A stretch of DNA of 48,269 nt from Candidatus Treponema equifaecale (GTDB lineage Bacteria > Spirochaetota > Spirochaetia > Treponematales > Treponemataceae), in assembly GCA_018064905.1 (NCBI GenBank), contig JAGHUJ010000046.1, positions 1 to 48,269 on the forward strand, given 5' to 3'. A program made the translations under genes and the position numbers. The notes beneath the pieces were generated by a model. It saw nothing but the letters and a program-made list of their open reading frames with translations, did not search any database and was not told the origin of the DNA. Shown one piece after another: positions 25,265 to 33,046 of the stretch. How positions within the stretch are numbered: the first letter of the stretch is position 1; each line of letters begins with the position of its first letter.

Positions 25265-26098
25265 TCAGCTCAGGCTTTCAACCCATTTCTGCATTAAAAT
25301 ACCATAAGCAACACCAACGTTAAGGCTGGCCTTGAGTCCCTTCATTGGAATTGTGACTCTGCCGTATGTGGCCTTGCTTAGAGCCTGAGGACTTACTCCC
25401 AGTTCTTCTGAACCGATTATGCAGATTCCCTTTTTTGGAAATTCAAATTCTTCTATTGGTGTGCCGCCTGTTTCAAGTACAAAAATCGGCAAATCATTTT
25501 TCTTTGAAAATTCTTCCAGTTCATCCAGGCTTTTTCTTTCGTAGCCCAGTGTTTCAATGCAGCCCATGCCGCTTCTGATGGCTTTTGGATGGTCTGGATC
25601 GATGCACATTGGTGAAATGATTACTTTTTCTGCTCCCATGGCTTCTGCTGAACGGAAAATAGAACCGCAGTTGAAAGGTGAGCGTATGTCTTCTGCATAA
25701 ACAAAGACACCTGGAAAGAAATCCCTCTGCTTTACGATTCCGTTTTCGTCTGTTGCAGGTGAATGAGGTGCTATGACCAGATCCCATTCTGCTGGAAATG
25801 TTCCGATTACTGCAAGGAGATTGTTTCTGGCAATATTGCAGGCTCGTTTTTCATCAAAGACAGGCGCATCCAGGATTTCTCTAAGCTGAGCCTTTGCGCT
25901 TTCTGACATTTCCGGATCCTGAATTACGATTTCCAGCATTTTTCGAATGTAGTTGCTTCTTGAAATGCTCTTGTAGTTGTATTCGTTTCCTTTTTCTGGA
26001 ATTCCGTCCACATCCCGTTCCAGAGCGCCAAGAGTAAGTGCAAGTTTTCGTCTTTTCTGGCCAGGTTCCAGATGGTCCAGTTTATGTGGCTCAATCAT
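25265..26098 (-). CDS. SpoU/TrmH-family RNA methyltransferase
   Basis: A 277-residue SPOUT enzyme that would 2'-O-methylate a ribose in tRNA or rRNA using S-adenosylmethionine. Residues 1-110 are an N-terminal extension. The SpoU domain has motif 1 NCGSIFRSAEAMG near 142, motif 2 ICIIGSEELGVS near 225 and motif 3 TIPMKGLKASLNVGVAYGI near 248, the knot. The target nucleotide cannot be told from sequence. The stop of the Fe-ADH-like gene is not shared; the stop-to-start gap with it is one base, so they are co-transcribed. Confidence 0.92.
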   Translation of the reverse strand: MIEPHKLDHLEPGQKRRKLALTLGALERDVDGIPEKGNEYNYKSISRSNYIRKMLEIVIQDPEMSESAKAQLREILDAPVFDEKRACNIARNNLLAVIGTFPAEWDLVIAPHSPATDENGIVKQRDFFPGVFVYAEDIRSPFNCGSIFRSAEAMGAEKVIISPMCIDPDHPKAIRSGMGCIETLGYERKSLDELEEFSKKNDLPIFVLETGGTPIEEFEFPKKGICIIGSEELGVSPQALSKATYGRVTIPMKGLKASLNVGVAYGILMQKWVESLS

Positions 26099-27247
26099 TT
26101 AGAATGCCGTTTTAATCAGAGAGAAAAGATCATCGCTGGTCATGCTTCTAGGAAGTGAATTTGATAGTTCCAGCTGTCCTGAATCTTCTGCCGCCAAAGC
26201 AAGCTGTTCAAGTGAAATTGAAAGATCCTTAAGTCTGGCTGGAAGATTTGCCTTTGCAATTTTCTGACGGACGTCTTCAGCAAATGCCTGAACAATTTCT
26301 TCATCTGTCTGGTCTGGTTTTGCAAGTCCCAGAATTCGTCCAAGCTTTGCAAGTCGGGCAGTCTTGTATTTTGCGCATTCTTCAATCATGTATGGGAACA
26401 AAATTGTAGAAACCAAAGCGCGTGAAATTCCGTATCTTGCGCTGATTGTCATTGTAAGAAGTGAAACCATTCCAACAGAAGAAGTTGCCGCAGCCAGTGA
26501 AGCCATGCATCCACCCTGACAGAGCAGTTCTTCCTTTGGTGTTGTGATTGTGAGAGTTGGCGAACCGTTCAGGGCATATCCCAAAAGTTCAACGGCTTTT
26601 TCTGCAATCATGTCGCTGAAGAAATTTTCCCGCTGTGAAAGATAGGCTTCAGTTGCAAGACAAAGTGTTTCCAGAGACATTGATTCAAGCTGATTTTCTG
26701 AAAGAGTGGAAATGTGATTTGGATCAAAAACCGCCAGCTTGCAAAGTCCGTTCTGAACTTTAAGCAACTTTATTGTTGATGTTCTTGCATCGATTAAAGG
26801 AATTGTATCTGTGAACAAGAATGCATCACGAATTGTTGTTGGAATGCAGATAAGTGGAAGTGGGGCAGTGTTTGGTGTGGCACCGTCAATCAAATCGTAG
26901 ATTGTGTGGGCGTCGTTGTAATATGCGCAAAGGGTTCTGGCCACGCTGATTGACTTTCCGCCACCACAGGCGATTACACCGTGAATGTGTGACTGTTTTG
27001 CCAGCTCCATGGCTCTTGAAAGAACTTCTGTGTCTGCTCCGTCTGAAAGCTGGTCAAAGACAAAGTATTCAACCTTTTTATCATCCAATGCTTTTGTGAT
27101 TTTTTCTGCAATTCCTGTTTCTTTAAGGATTGGATCCACAATAAGCATGAACCTTGCGCCCCATTTCAGAACTGAAGCCCCGATTCTGCTTGTGGCATAT
27201 GTGCCTAAAACAATATTTGGTGAAACTTTGAATGAAAAATCTGCCAT
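26099..27247 (-). CDS. Fe-ADH/glycerol dehydrogenase-fold protein lacking metal ligands
   Basis: A 382-residue protein with the fold of iron-type alcohol and glycerol dehydrogenases. The N-terminal NAD part keeps GGGKSISVART where enzymes have GGGSxxDxAK, and CIPTTIRDAFLFTD where they have PTTxGTGSE. The ligand positions appear changed: the D-x3-H motif of the DALTHAxEAY type reads ETLCLATEAY, and the HGxxxxxxLPH type reads SRALVSTILFPY. All four metal ligands (Asp and three His) therefore seem replaced. It may be a non-catalytic or differently working relative. It is co-transcribed with the SpoU gene. Confidence 0.8.
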   Translation of the reverse strand: MADFSFKVSPNIVLGTYATSRIGASVLKWGARFMLIVDPILKETGIAEKITKALDDKKVEYFVFDQLSDGADTEVLSRAMELAKQSHIHGVIACGGGKSISVARTLCAYYNDAHTIYDLIDGATPNTAPLPLICIPTTIRDAFLFTDTIPLIDARTSTIKLLKVQNGLCKLAVFDPNHISTLSENQLESMSLETLCLATEAYLSQRENFFSDMIAEKAVELLGYALNGSPTLTITTPKEELLCQGGCMASLAAATSSVGMVSLLTMTISARYGISRALVSTILFPYMIEECAKYKTARLAKLGRILGLAKPDQTDEEIVQAFAEDVRQKIAKANLPARLKDLSISLEQLALAAEDSGQLELSNSLPRSMTSDDLFSLIKTAF

Positions 27248-27277
27248 TTTACTTTGCCTTTAAGAATTTTTTGAAAA

Positions 27278-27310
27278 TTTAAAAAAAAAGACGGAAAAAC
27301 TCCGTCTTCT
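27278..27310 (-). terminator. Terminator of flgM
   Basis: On the minus strand AAGACGGA pairs with TCCGTCTT around a short loop and is followed by a run of nine or more T. It ends the flgM transcript before the Fe-ADH-like gene. Confidence 0.88.
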
Positions 27311-27343
27311 TTTATTGAATATTGCTTTCGTTATTCAAGATGA

Positions 27344-27631
27344 TTAGAGACCGTAGCTAGCCAGGAGACGATCAGCTGTTGAGCTGATTACAGCCTGGTT
27401 CAAGTAGTTAGGATCCTTAATCTTTTCTTTGATAGAAGCAATGAGATCTGAACGTACATCTGGAGTTTCTTCTGCAACCTGGTTCAAGAAATAAGCTTCT
27501 GAAGCTGCTTTTGCTTCGTCAGAAACATCTACTGAATCAGCTGTTGAGTAAACATTCTCTTTTGGTGCTGTCTTGTTAGTCTTCTGAACATTCTCAAGAG
27601 GAGTTACGTTGTTAATTTTTCCAATCATCAT
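27344..27631 (-). CDS. flgM: FlgM-like anti-sigma-28 factor
   Basis: A 95-residue protein resembling FlgM, which holds sigma-28 (FliA) inactive until the flagellar hook is complete. The N terminus is polar and flexible (MIGKINNVTPLENV) with the typical VDVSDEAKAASEA segment, and the C-terminal helices carry RSDLIASIKEKIKDPNY and AVISSTADRLLASYG. Two ATG codons lie at 27631 and 27628; AGG is about 9 bases upstream. It has its own sigma-28-type promoter and terminator, so it is a single-gene transcript. In spirochaetes flagella are periplasmic, so secretion-coupled control may work differently. Confidence 0.85.
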   Translation of the reverse strand: MMIGKINNVTPLENVQKTNKTAPKENVYSTADSVDVSDEAKAASEAYFLNQVAEETPDVRSDLIASIKEKIKDPNYLNQAVISSTADRLLASYGL

Positions 27632-27657
27632 AGCTAACCTGCCTTTATACCTTTAAA

Positions 27658-27685
27658 TTATCGGCGTTCCTTCAAAATTTCTTTA
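27658..27685 (-). promoter_or_regulatory. Sigma-28-type promoter of flgM
   Basis: On the minus strand TAAA (27682-27685), a 16-base spacer and GCCGATAA (27658-27665), which fits the flagellar sigma consensus TAAA-N15-GCCGATAA within one base of spacing. The ATG of flgM follows about 27 bases later. The -35 begins just after the rsmI stop. Confidence 0.85.
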
Positions 27686-27690
27686 GAAAA

Positions 27691-28395
27691 TTATTCATTT
27701 TCTTCTGAATTTTTTGAAGAAAATTTGTTCCCTGAGATAAATACTGCAAATTCTCCCAAGACCTTGTTTCTTGAAGAAAAATCATCGCGCATTTCTGCTG
27801 CAGTCCCCTCGACTATCTCTTCGTGAAGCTTTGTCAGTTCCCTGCCAATCACTACACGCCTTTCACTATCAATATCGGCAATATCTGTCAAAAGCTTAAC
27901 GATTCTGAATGGAGATTCATACAAAACTATTGCATCTCCAGTTTCTAAAAGCTCTCTCAAACGTGACCTTCTGCGGCCAGGTTTAGGTGACAGAAATCCT
28001 TCAAATACCAGTGTTTTGCCGCCTGCTCCTGCAACGCTCACCAATGTGGCAAATGCGCTTGGACCAGGAATTGGAACAACATTGTGACCAGCCTTTCTTG
28101 CCAATCCTGCCAGAATTGCCCCTGGATCACTGATTCCCGGAGTTCCTGCATCGCTGGCATAAGCCACGGTCTGTCCTTCATCAAGCATCTTAATTATCTT
28201 TTCTGATGCAAATTCCTCGTTTTGAGAACGGCATGAAATCAAAGGCTTTTTGATTTCAAGATGATTAAGAAGCTGCAATGTATGCCTTGTATCTTCTGCG
28301 GCAACCACATCCACACTTTTGAAGGTTTCAACTGCGCGGAAGGTGATGTCACCAAGATTACCAATAGGCGTTCCAATTATATATAAAGTAGACAC
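27691..28395 (-). CDS. rsmI: 16S rRNA ribose methyltransferase RsmI
   Basis: Methylates the 2'-O of C1402 in 16S rRNA using S-adenosylmethionine. The 234-residue product has the tetrapyrrole-methylase fold with the family start LYIIGTPIGNLGDITFRAVE, AAEDTRHTLQLLNH, SDAGTPGISDPG and PIPGPSAFATLVS. The start is GTG, six bases after TATAAT and with no ribosome-binding site. The C terminus ends in a polar tail (KFSSKNSEENE). Its end lies next to the flgM promoter. Confidence 0.95.
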   Translation of the reverse strand: MSTLYIIGTPIGNLGDITFRAVETFKSVDVVAAEDTRHTLQLLNHLEIKKPLISCRSQNEEFASEKIIKMLDEGQTVAYASDAGTPGISDPGAILAGLARKAGHNVVPIPGPSAFATLVSVAGAGGKTLVFEGFLSPKPGRRRSRLRELLETGDAIVLYESPFRIVKLLTDIADIDSERRVVIGRELTKLHEEIVEGTAAEMRDDFSSRNKVLGEFAVFISGNKFSSKNSEENE

Positions 28396-28401
28396 AACTA
28401 A

Positions 28402-28407
28402 ATTATA
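28402..28407 (-). promoter_or_regulatory. -10 box for a leaderless rsmI transcript
   Basis: TATAAT on the minus strand, then TTAGTT and the GTG start of rsmI. The predicted transcription start is the G of GTG. Confidence 0.6.
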
Positions 28408-28418
28408 AGGCCTAAATC

Positions 28419-29081
28419 TTATTTTAGCAATCCGCAGAAATTAGTTACAATTTCGTCGATTTTGTTCAGGCTGTTTTCATCGCTTGGAGCGGCAAAAAGT
28501 GAGCCTTCACCAGATTCAGGATTTGAGCGGATTGTGATTTTCTTGTTCACGATATATGAGTCAAGAAAGTTCATCACAATTGAAGCGAACATTTCTGAAA
28601 GATACTGTGCTTCGTTTTCGTCCAGCTGAACGATTTTTCCGGCTTCAGAAAGGCTTTTGAGGGCAACTGAAGTCTGTGTAACAAGCTTCGTACGGTTTTC
28701 TGAAGAAACTTCCGCAGCGGCTGTTGAAATATATTTTTCACTCTCAATGAATGAGTAAACCTGACATAAAGGTTCCTTTTCGTTGAGCTTGAACCAGCGG
28801 TTTACGATTCCCTTCATTACTGTTTCTGCGGGATATTTCTTTGAGATTGAATCAATGTCACTTGGAATGAAATATGCGCGCTTCATATAGTCGCCACACC
28901 AGCGGATACAGTCTTCCAGCATTGCGTCGCGGCTTTCGTAATGATTGTAAAGTGAAGCTTTTTTGATTCCCAGTTTTCCGGCAACATCTGAAAGTGAAGT
29001 TCCGCCGGCATTTTTTTCAAAGCAAGATTCAAGAAACGCAAGAATGATTTTTTCCCGCGTGATTTTTTCAGCTTTAGCCAT
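28419..29081 (-). CDS. TetR-family regulator
   Basis: A 220-residue repressor-type regulator. The N-terminal helix-turn-helix has ITREKIILAFLESCFEKNAG and SLSDVAGKLGIKKASLYNHYESRDAML at residues 25-55; the rest is an all-helical ligand domain. ATG 29081 is preferred; a GTG at 29096 would add five residues. It is divergent from the acyl-CoA synthetase gene and a 6-bp-arm palindrome lies between them, so it probably controls that gene and itself, perhaps in response to acyl-CoA. The ligand cannot be read from sequence. Confidence 0.9.
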   Translation of the reverse strand: MAKAEKITREKIILAFLESCFEKNAGGTSLSDVAGKLGIKKASLYNHYESRDAMLEDCIRWCGDYMKRAYFIPSDIDSISKKYPAETVMKGIVNRWFKLNEKEPLCQVYSFIESEKYISTAAAEVSSENRTKLVTQTSVALKSLSEAGKIVQLDENEAQYLSEMFASIVMNFLDSYIVNKKITIRSNPESGEGSLFAAPSDENSLNKIDEIVTNFCGLLK

Positions 29082-29117
29082 TTTTGTAATTCCCACCCAG
29101 TCAGTTCAAAATAAAAT

Positions 29118-29135
29118 AACTAACATTCATTAGTT
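29118..29135. promoter_or_regulatory. Putative TetR operator
   Basis: The inverted repeat AACTAA-N6-TTAGTT is perfect in both arms and lies 37 bases upstream of the TetR start, in the intergenic region with the divergent acyl-CoA synthetase gene. Further down, TATAAT at 29255-29260 and AGGAG at 29292-29296 serve the synthetase. The rest of 29,136-29,250 shows nothing I can name. Confidence 0.45.
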
Positions 29136-29303
29136 TATATCAAGAATGGTCAATTTTCAAGTGTCTAGATTGTTTCAGTCAAGTTCCTTTTCTTATTTTG
29201 TTCTCAGCTTCATTTTCCTGTTCTATTTTTATAGATTTTTACACTTTTTGGATTTATAATGTAAGGACCACATTTGTAATTTTTTGTGGACTAGGAGATT
29301 TTT

Positions 29304-31214
29304 ATGGAAACTACTCTTCCTCGACTTTTTAGAAAAACGGCATCTACTTATCCTGATGTTGCTTTTCAGATGACTCGTTTTAATGACGGACACTTTGAAC
29401 CTACAACATACAAGGAAGCTTATGATATTTCCATGAAATTTGCCGGCGGCTTGCTCAGCGTGGGTGTTGTTCGTGGTGACCATATTGGTTTGATTTCGGA
29501 CAACCGCAAGGAATGGCAGCAGGCTGATATCGGTTTGCTTTCTATCGGTGCAATTGATGTGCCTCGCGGTTGTGATGCAACTATCGGGGACTTGGAATAT
29601 ATTCTTTCCTTTGCTGAATGTAAGACTGTTATTGTTGAAAATTCTTCACAGATTGCAAAGGTTTGTGGAATTAAGGAAAAGCTTCCTCTGGTAAAGACTT
29701 TGATTGTGATTGAAGCTCCAAGTGCAAAGGATGAAGAGGTTGCAAAGTCGGCTGGTGTTGAGCTTTTGAGCTTTGAAGATGTTTTAAAGAAGGGTGAAGC
29801 CTACAATTCGGAAAATCCTGCAAAAGTTCAGGAAGAAATGGAGAAGGGCAAGTGGGATGATCTTGCTACAATTATCTTTACGTCCGGAACAACTGGTATG
29901 CCAAAAGGTGTTATGCTCACTCACGGAAACTTTATTTCCCAGCTTGAAGATATTGATGAGCGAATCTGGCTTAATCCTGGTGACCGTGGACTTATGGTTC
30001 TTCCTGTATGGCTCGCTTTTGAACGCTCTGTTGAATATGTTGTTTTCTCTCAGGCTGCCACACTCTGTTACTCAAAGCCTGTTGGTCCTGTTCTTCTTGC
30101 TGACCTTAAGACCCTGAACCCACAGATTTTGCCTGCTGTTCCTCGTGTATTTGAGGCTGTTTATGACGGAATTTACCGCAAGATGCGACAGGCTGGCGGA
30201 ATCGTGAACACAATGTTCAAATTCTTTACAAATATCGCTTTGTTCCACTCAAAATTGGACAGAGTTCTCTTTGCAAAGACTTCAAGATTCAAGATGGATC
30301 TGCGTTTGCTTCAGTGGCCTGCCTATGTTCTGCCTTGGCTTATCTGCTATCCGATTAAATTGCTGGGCGGTGTGCTGGTTTTCAGAAAAATCCGTGCAAT
30401 GCTGGGTAAGAATTTCCGTGGTGGTGTTTCTGGTGGTGGTGCATTGCCTCCAGCTGTAGATAAATTCTTCTGGGCAATCGGTGTTAATCTGGTAGAAGGC
30501 TATGGTCTTACAGAAACTTCACCAATCGTTTCGGTTCGTCCATTCAAAAAACCGATTTTTGGAAACGTTGGTGCACCTATTCGTGGTCTTGCTGCAAGAG
30601 TTGTTGATTTTGAAACTGGAAAAGACCTTGGAAAATGCAAAAAAGGTATTCTTGAGCTTAAAGGCCCTACAGTTATGCAGGGGTATTACAAGCAGCCGGA
30701 AATGACAGCAAAAGTAATTGACGACAACGGTTGGTTCAACACTGGAGATATTGCGATTCTCACTGTGAACAATGAAATTTGTCTCCGTGGACGAATGAAG
30801 GACACAATTGTTCAGACTGGTGGTGAAAATGTTGAGCCGCTTCCAATTGAAATGAAAATGCAGGAATCGAGATTCATCAGAACTGCTGTTGTGCTTGGTC
30901 AGGATCAGCGTTATCTGGCAGCTTTGGTTGTGCCTGAAAAAGTTGAAGTAGAGGCATTCTGCAAGGATTCGGGGCTTGAATACAAATCTTACTCAGAAAT
31001 GGTAAAGAGTCCTGAAGTTCAGCATATGATTGAAACTGAAGTTGCAACCAGAATCAATGCAAAGAACGGCTTCAAGTCTTATGAGCGAATCAACAAGATT
31101 GCGCTGCTTGAAAAAGAGTTTGAAGTTGGAAAGGAACTTTCTGCAAAGCAGGAAATTGCCCGCTTCAAGATCAATGACATCTATGCAAGCGAAATAAAGA
31201 AGCTGTTTAAGTAG
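29304..31214 (+). CDS. Long-chain-fatty-acid-CoA ligase (AMP-forming)
   Basis: A 636-residue acyl-adenylate enzyme that activates fatty acids with ATP and CoA. Motifs: ATP loop IIFTSGTTGMPKGVMLTHGN near residue 190, GYGLTETSPIVS near 395, WFNTGDIAIL near 475 and the hinge LRGRMKDTIVQTGGENVEP near 490. A hydrophobic stretch (YVLPWLICYPIKLLGGVLVF, near 340) may attach it to the membrane. The AGGAG site is 7 bases before ATG. It stands alone on the + strand with a divergent TetR regulator. Confidence 0.94.
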   Translation: METTLPRLFRKTASTYPDVAFQMTRFNDGHFEPTTYKEAYDISMKFAGGLLSVGVVRGDHIGLISDNRKEWQQADIGLLSIGAIDVPRGCDATIGDLEYILSFAECKTVIVENSSQIAKVCGIKEKLPLVKTLIVIEAPSAKDEEVAKSAGVELLSFEDVLKKGEAYNSENPAKVQEEMEKGKWDDLATIIFTSGTTGMPKGVMLTHGNFISQLEDIDERIWLNPGDRGLMVLPVWLAFERSVEYVVFSQAATLCYSKPVGPVLLADLKTLNPQILPAVPRVFEAVYDGIYRKMRQAGGIVNTMFKFFTNIALFHSKLDRVLFAKTSRFKMDLRLLQWPAYVLPWLICYPIKLLGGVLVFRKIRAMLGKNFRGGVSGGGALPPAVDKFFWAIGVNLVEGYGLTETSPIVSVRPFKKPIFGNVGAPIRGLAARVVDFETGKDLGKCKKGILELKGPTVMQGYYKQPEMTAKVIDDNGWFNTGDIAILTVNNEICLRGRMKDTIVQTGGENVEPLPIEMKMQESRFIRTAVVLGQDQRYLAALVVPEKVEVEAFCKDSGLEYKSYSEMVKSPEVQHMIETEVATRINAKNGFKSYERINKIALLEKEFEVGKELSAKQEIARFKINDIYASEIKKLFK

Positions 31215-31216
31215 CG

Positions 31217-31284
31217 TCGATTGAGCGGAGTCGGGAGGACTGTTTCAATTAAGACAGATTTCTCCATGCGCTCCGCTTGGTCGA
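31217..31284. repeat. Palindromic intergenic element after the acyl-CoA ligase
   Basis: The arms TCGATTGAGCGGAG (31217-31230) and CTCCGCTTGGTCGA (31271-31284) can pair over 14 bp with wobbles, and inner arms GGAG/CTCC and CTGT/ACAG continue the stem. The outer edge TTGAGC...TCGA is related to the TTTCGAC-x-GGCTCAA motif seen at 38,488 and 44,883, which suggests a dispersed palindromic repeat. It lies between convergent genes and could also act as a terminator, though it lacks a good T run. Confidence 0.5.
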
Positions 31285-31294
31285 AATGACATTC

Positions 31295-32671
31295 CTAAAT
31301 TTTTACAATAAGCGCGCCGGATTTCTTGTCTCTTTCGGACAGGTTTTCCGGCGTTTTTATTTGCAGCAGCTCACCGTTCTTTGGCTGAACGTGGCTTTCA
31401 TCAATTGCAAGAAGCATTCCGAACTGACTGCAGGCATAGTAACCTGATTTGTGCAAATCTGGAAGGCGGATAAAGTCCGATGCAATTCTGATAAAGGTCT
31501 TTTCAGCTTCTGGATTTTGCTTAGTTTTACCGGAAGTCTGTTTTGATGCAGGATTTTCTTTTGAAACTGCGGCTTTTTGTGCAAGAATGAAACTTAATCC
31601 GGCCCTTTCCTTTGGCAAGCCTGCCTTTTCTGAAAGTTTAAGAAGCTTTGCCGGTGCAGAATCTGTGTTGAAGGCGAAGTTGCACCATTTTGCGTTCTTT
31701 CCGTAGCTGTTCACTGCTTTTCCATGGGTTCGTCCAGCCATAGGACATTCTGCAGTATGTGTGCAAGGCGCAACCGGAATAAAGTCACGGCGGATAAATG
31801 CATCGCGCATAAGTGAGACAAAACGTGCTGAATGTGGATCACCCGGCTCAATCAAAAGCAGGGTCTGTTTTTTTTCAGTTTCTTTTTCCATGTAGGAAAT
31901 CAGGTCGCCGGAATATTTCTTTGCCAAAAAATCTGTAGGCATTTCGTTTCTCTGAACAATTTCGTTGAATACGTTTCCGCAGGTGACAAGATCAGCCTTT
32001 TCTTTGATTGAAGTTCCCAATGGGCCTTTTACACGAATTATTCTCCAGGTGTTGATGGAATTTTCGTTTTGTAAATCTTCATTGTTCTGGTTTGCTTCTG
32101 AAGATTCCTTTCCTGCAGCTATTGTTTTTGCAGCGATGGAAAGATACAAATCTTCTCCGGCAGAGAGTGCGGTCTGGCTTAAGTCCATGCAGTACCAGGT
32201 GATTTTTTTTGATCTTAATTCTGGACGAGCCAGCCATAATGCGATTGGAACTGTAAGGGGGCCGGAACCAATGTCCAGCGCAACAGAACCGTCTTCAAGT
32301 TCAAAGGCAGATTTTGGCAGATTTGAGAAAAGCCGGGTAAGTCTGACCAGATTCCACCACATGAAGTAGCTTATATACGCGCTGATAAAGCCTGCGTCGT
32401 TCATGTATCCGATTCTTCTGTTGCCGCGCTCATCCGTGAGCTGATGTGAAAGATTTTTTATGGCTCCGTAAAGCCCCACCTTCTGTTTGCCGCTCAATCC
32501 CCGAACATCAGCAACAATGTCGTCGAAATTCTGCAGAATTTTCTGGCTTTCTGCTGGAACAGCCTTTTCGTCAAAAAGTTCTCTTCTGATTGAAACAGCC
32601 TTTTGCCTGCGAGGAGCATTTTTTCTGAAATTTCCTGATGCTTTTTTTTCTTCTGTCTTAACTGGTTTCAT
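31295..32671 (-). CDS. Rsm22-like ribosomal small-subunit methyltransferase family protein
   Basis: A 458-residue protein of the Rsm22/METTL17-like group, a class I methyltransferase associated with the small ribosomal subunit. The SAM motif VALDIGSGPLTVPIALWL is near residue 130. The cysteine-rich part CTHTAECPMAGRTHG followed by KWCNFAF (residues 298-330) and a later YYACSQFG matches the Fe-S-type Cys cluster of this family. Basic N terminus. The ribosome-binding site is GAGGA. It follows merR by 18 bases and der, so it belongs to the der operon, a grouping that fits ribosome assembly. Confidence 0.78.
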   Translation of the reverse strand: MKPVKTEEKKASGNFRKNAPRRQKAVSIRRELFDEKAVPAESQKILQNFDDIVADVRGLSGKQKVGLYGAIKNLSHQLTDERGNRRIGYMNDAGFISAYISYFMWWNLVRLTRLFSNLPKSAFELEDGSVALDIGSGPLTVPIALWLARPELRSKKITWYCMDLSQTALSAGEDLYLSIAAKTIAAGKESSEANQNNEDLQNENSINTWRIIRVKGPLGTSIKEKADLVTCGNVFNEIVQRNEMPTDFLAKKYSGDLISYMEKETEKKQTLLLIEPGDPHSARFVSLMRDAFIRRDFIPVAPCTHTAECPMAGRTHGKAVNSYGKNAKWCNFAFNTDSAPAKLLKLSEKAGLPKERAGLSFILAQKAAVSKENPASKQTSGKTKQNPEAEKTFIRIASDFIRLPDLHKSGYYACSQFGMLLAIDESHVQPKNGELLQIKTPENLSERDKKSGALIVKI

Positions 32672-32689
32672 AAAAGAGTCCTCATTTTT

Positions 32690-33007
32690 TCAGCGGTATT
32701 TTCTTACGAGCATATAAAGCTGGGTAAGTTCAGTTCTGAGCTGGCGGATTGTGTTCATTGTGTCTGCATTTTTTTCATATTGCTCGGACTGATGAAGAAT
32801 TTCGTTTCTGGCACCTTCAATTGTGAATTTTTTGTCGTAAATCAGGTGCTTCAATCGGAGAACGGTTTCAAAGTCTCTTTCAGTGTATACTCGTCTGCCA
32901 CCAATATCCTTGCGTGGAGCAAATCCGGGAATTACAGTTTCCCAATAGCGGAGAATGTTTGATTTTACGCCAGAGAGTTCTTCAACCTCACCGATTGTGT
33001 ATGTCAC
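32690..33007 (-). CDS. MerR-family regulator, short
   Basis: A 105-residue MerR-type DNA-binding protein. It starts with GTG and shows YTIGEVEELSGVKSNILRYWE, the winged helix, then GGRRVYTERDFETVLRLKHLI and a helix for dimerisation. It has no long effector domain. AGGA precedes the GTG. Its place between der and the Rsm22-like gene is unusual for a metal or drug sensor and suggests a housekeeping role. Confidence 0.9.
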   Translation of the reverse strand: MTYTIGEVEELSGVKSNILRYWETVIPGFAPRKDIGGRRVYTERDFETVLRLKHLIYDKKFTIEGARNEILHQSEQYEKNADTMNTIRQLRTELTQLYMLVRKYR

Positions 33008-33046
33008 AAAAATATCCTATAAAAGTTGTTCACAAAAGCCGCTGCA

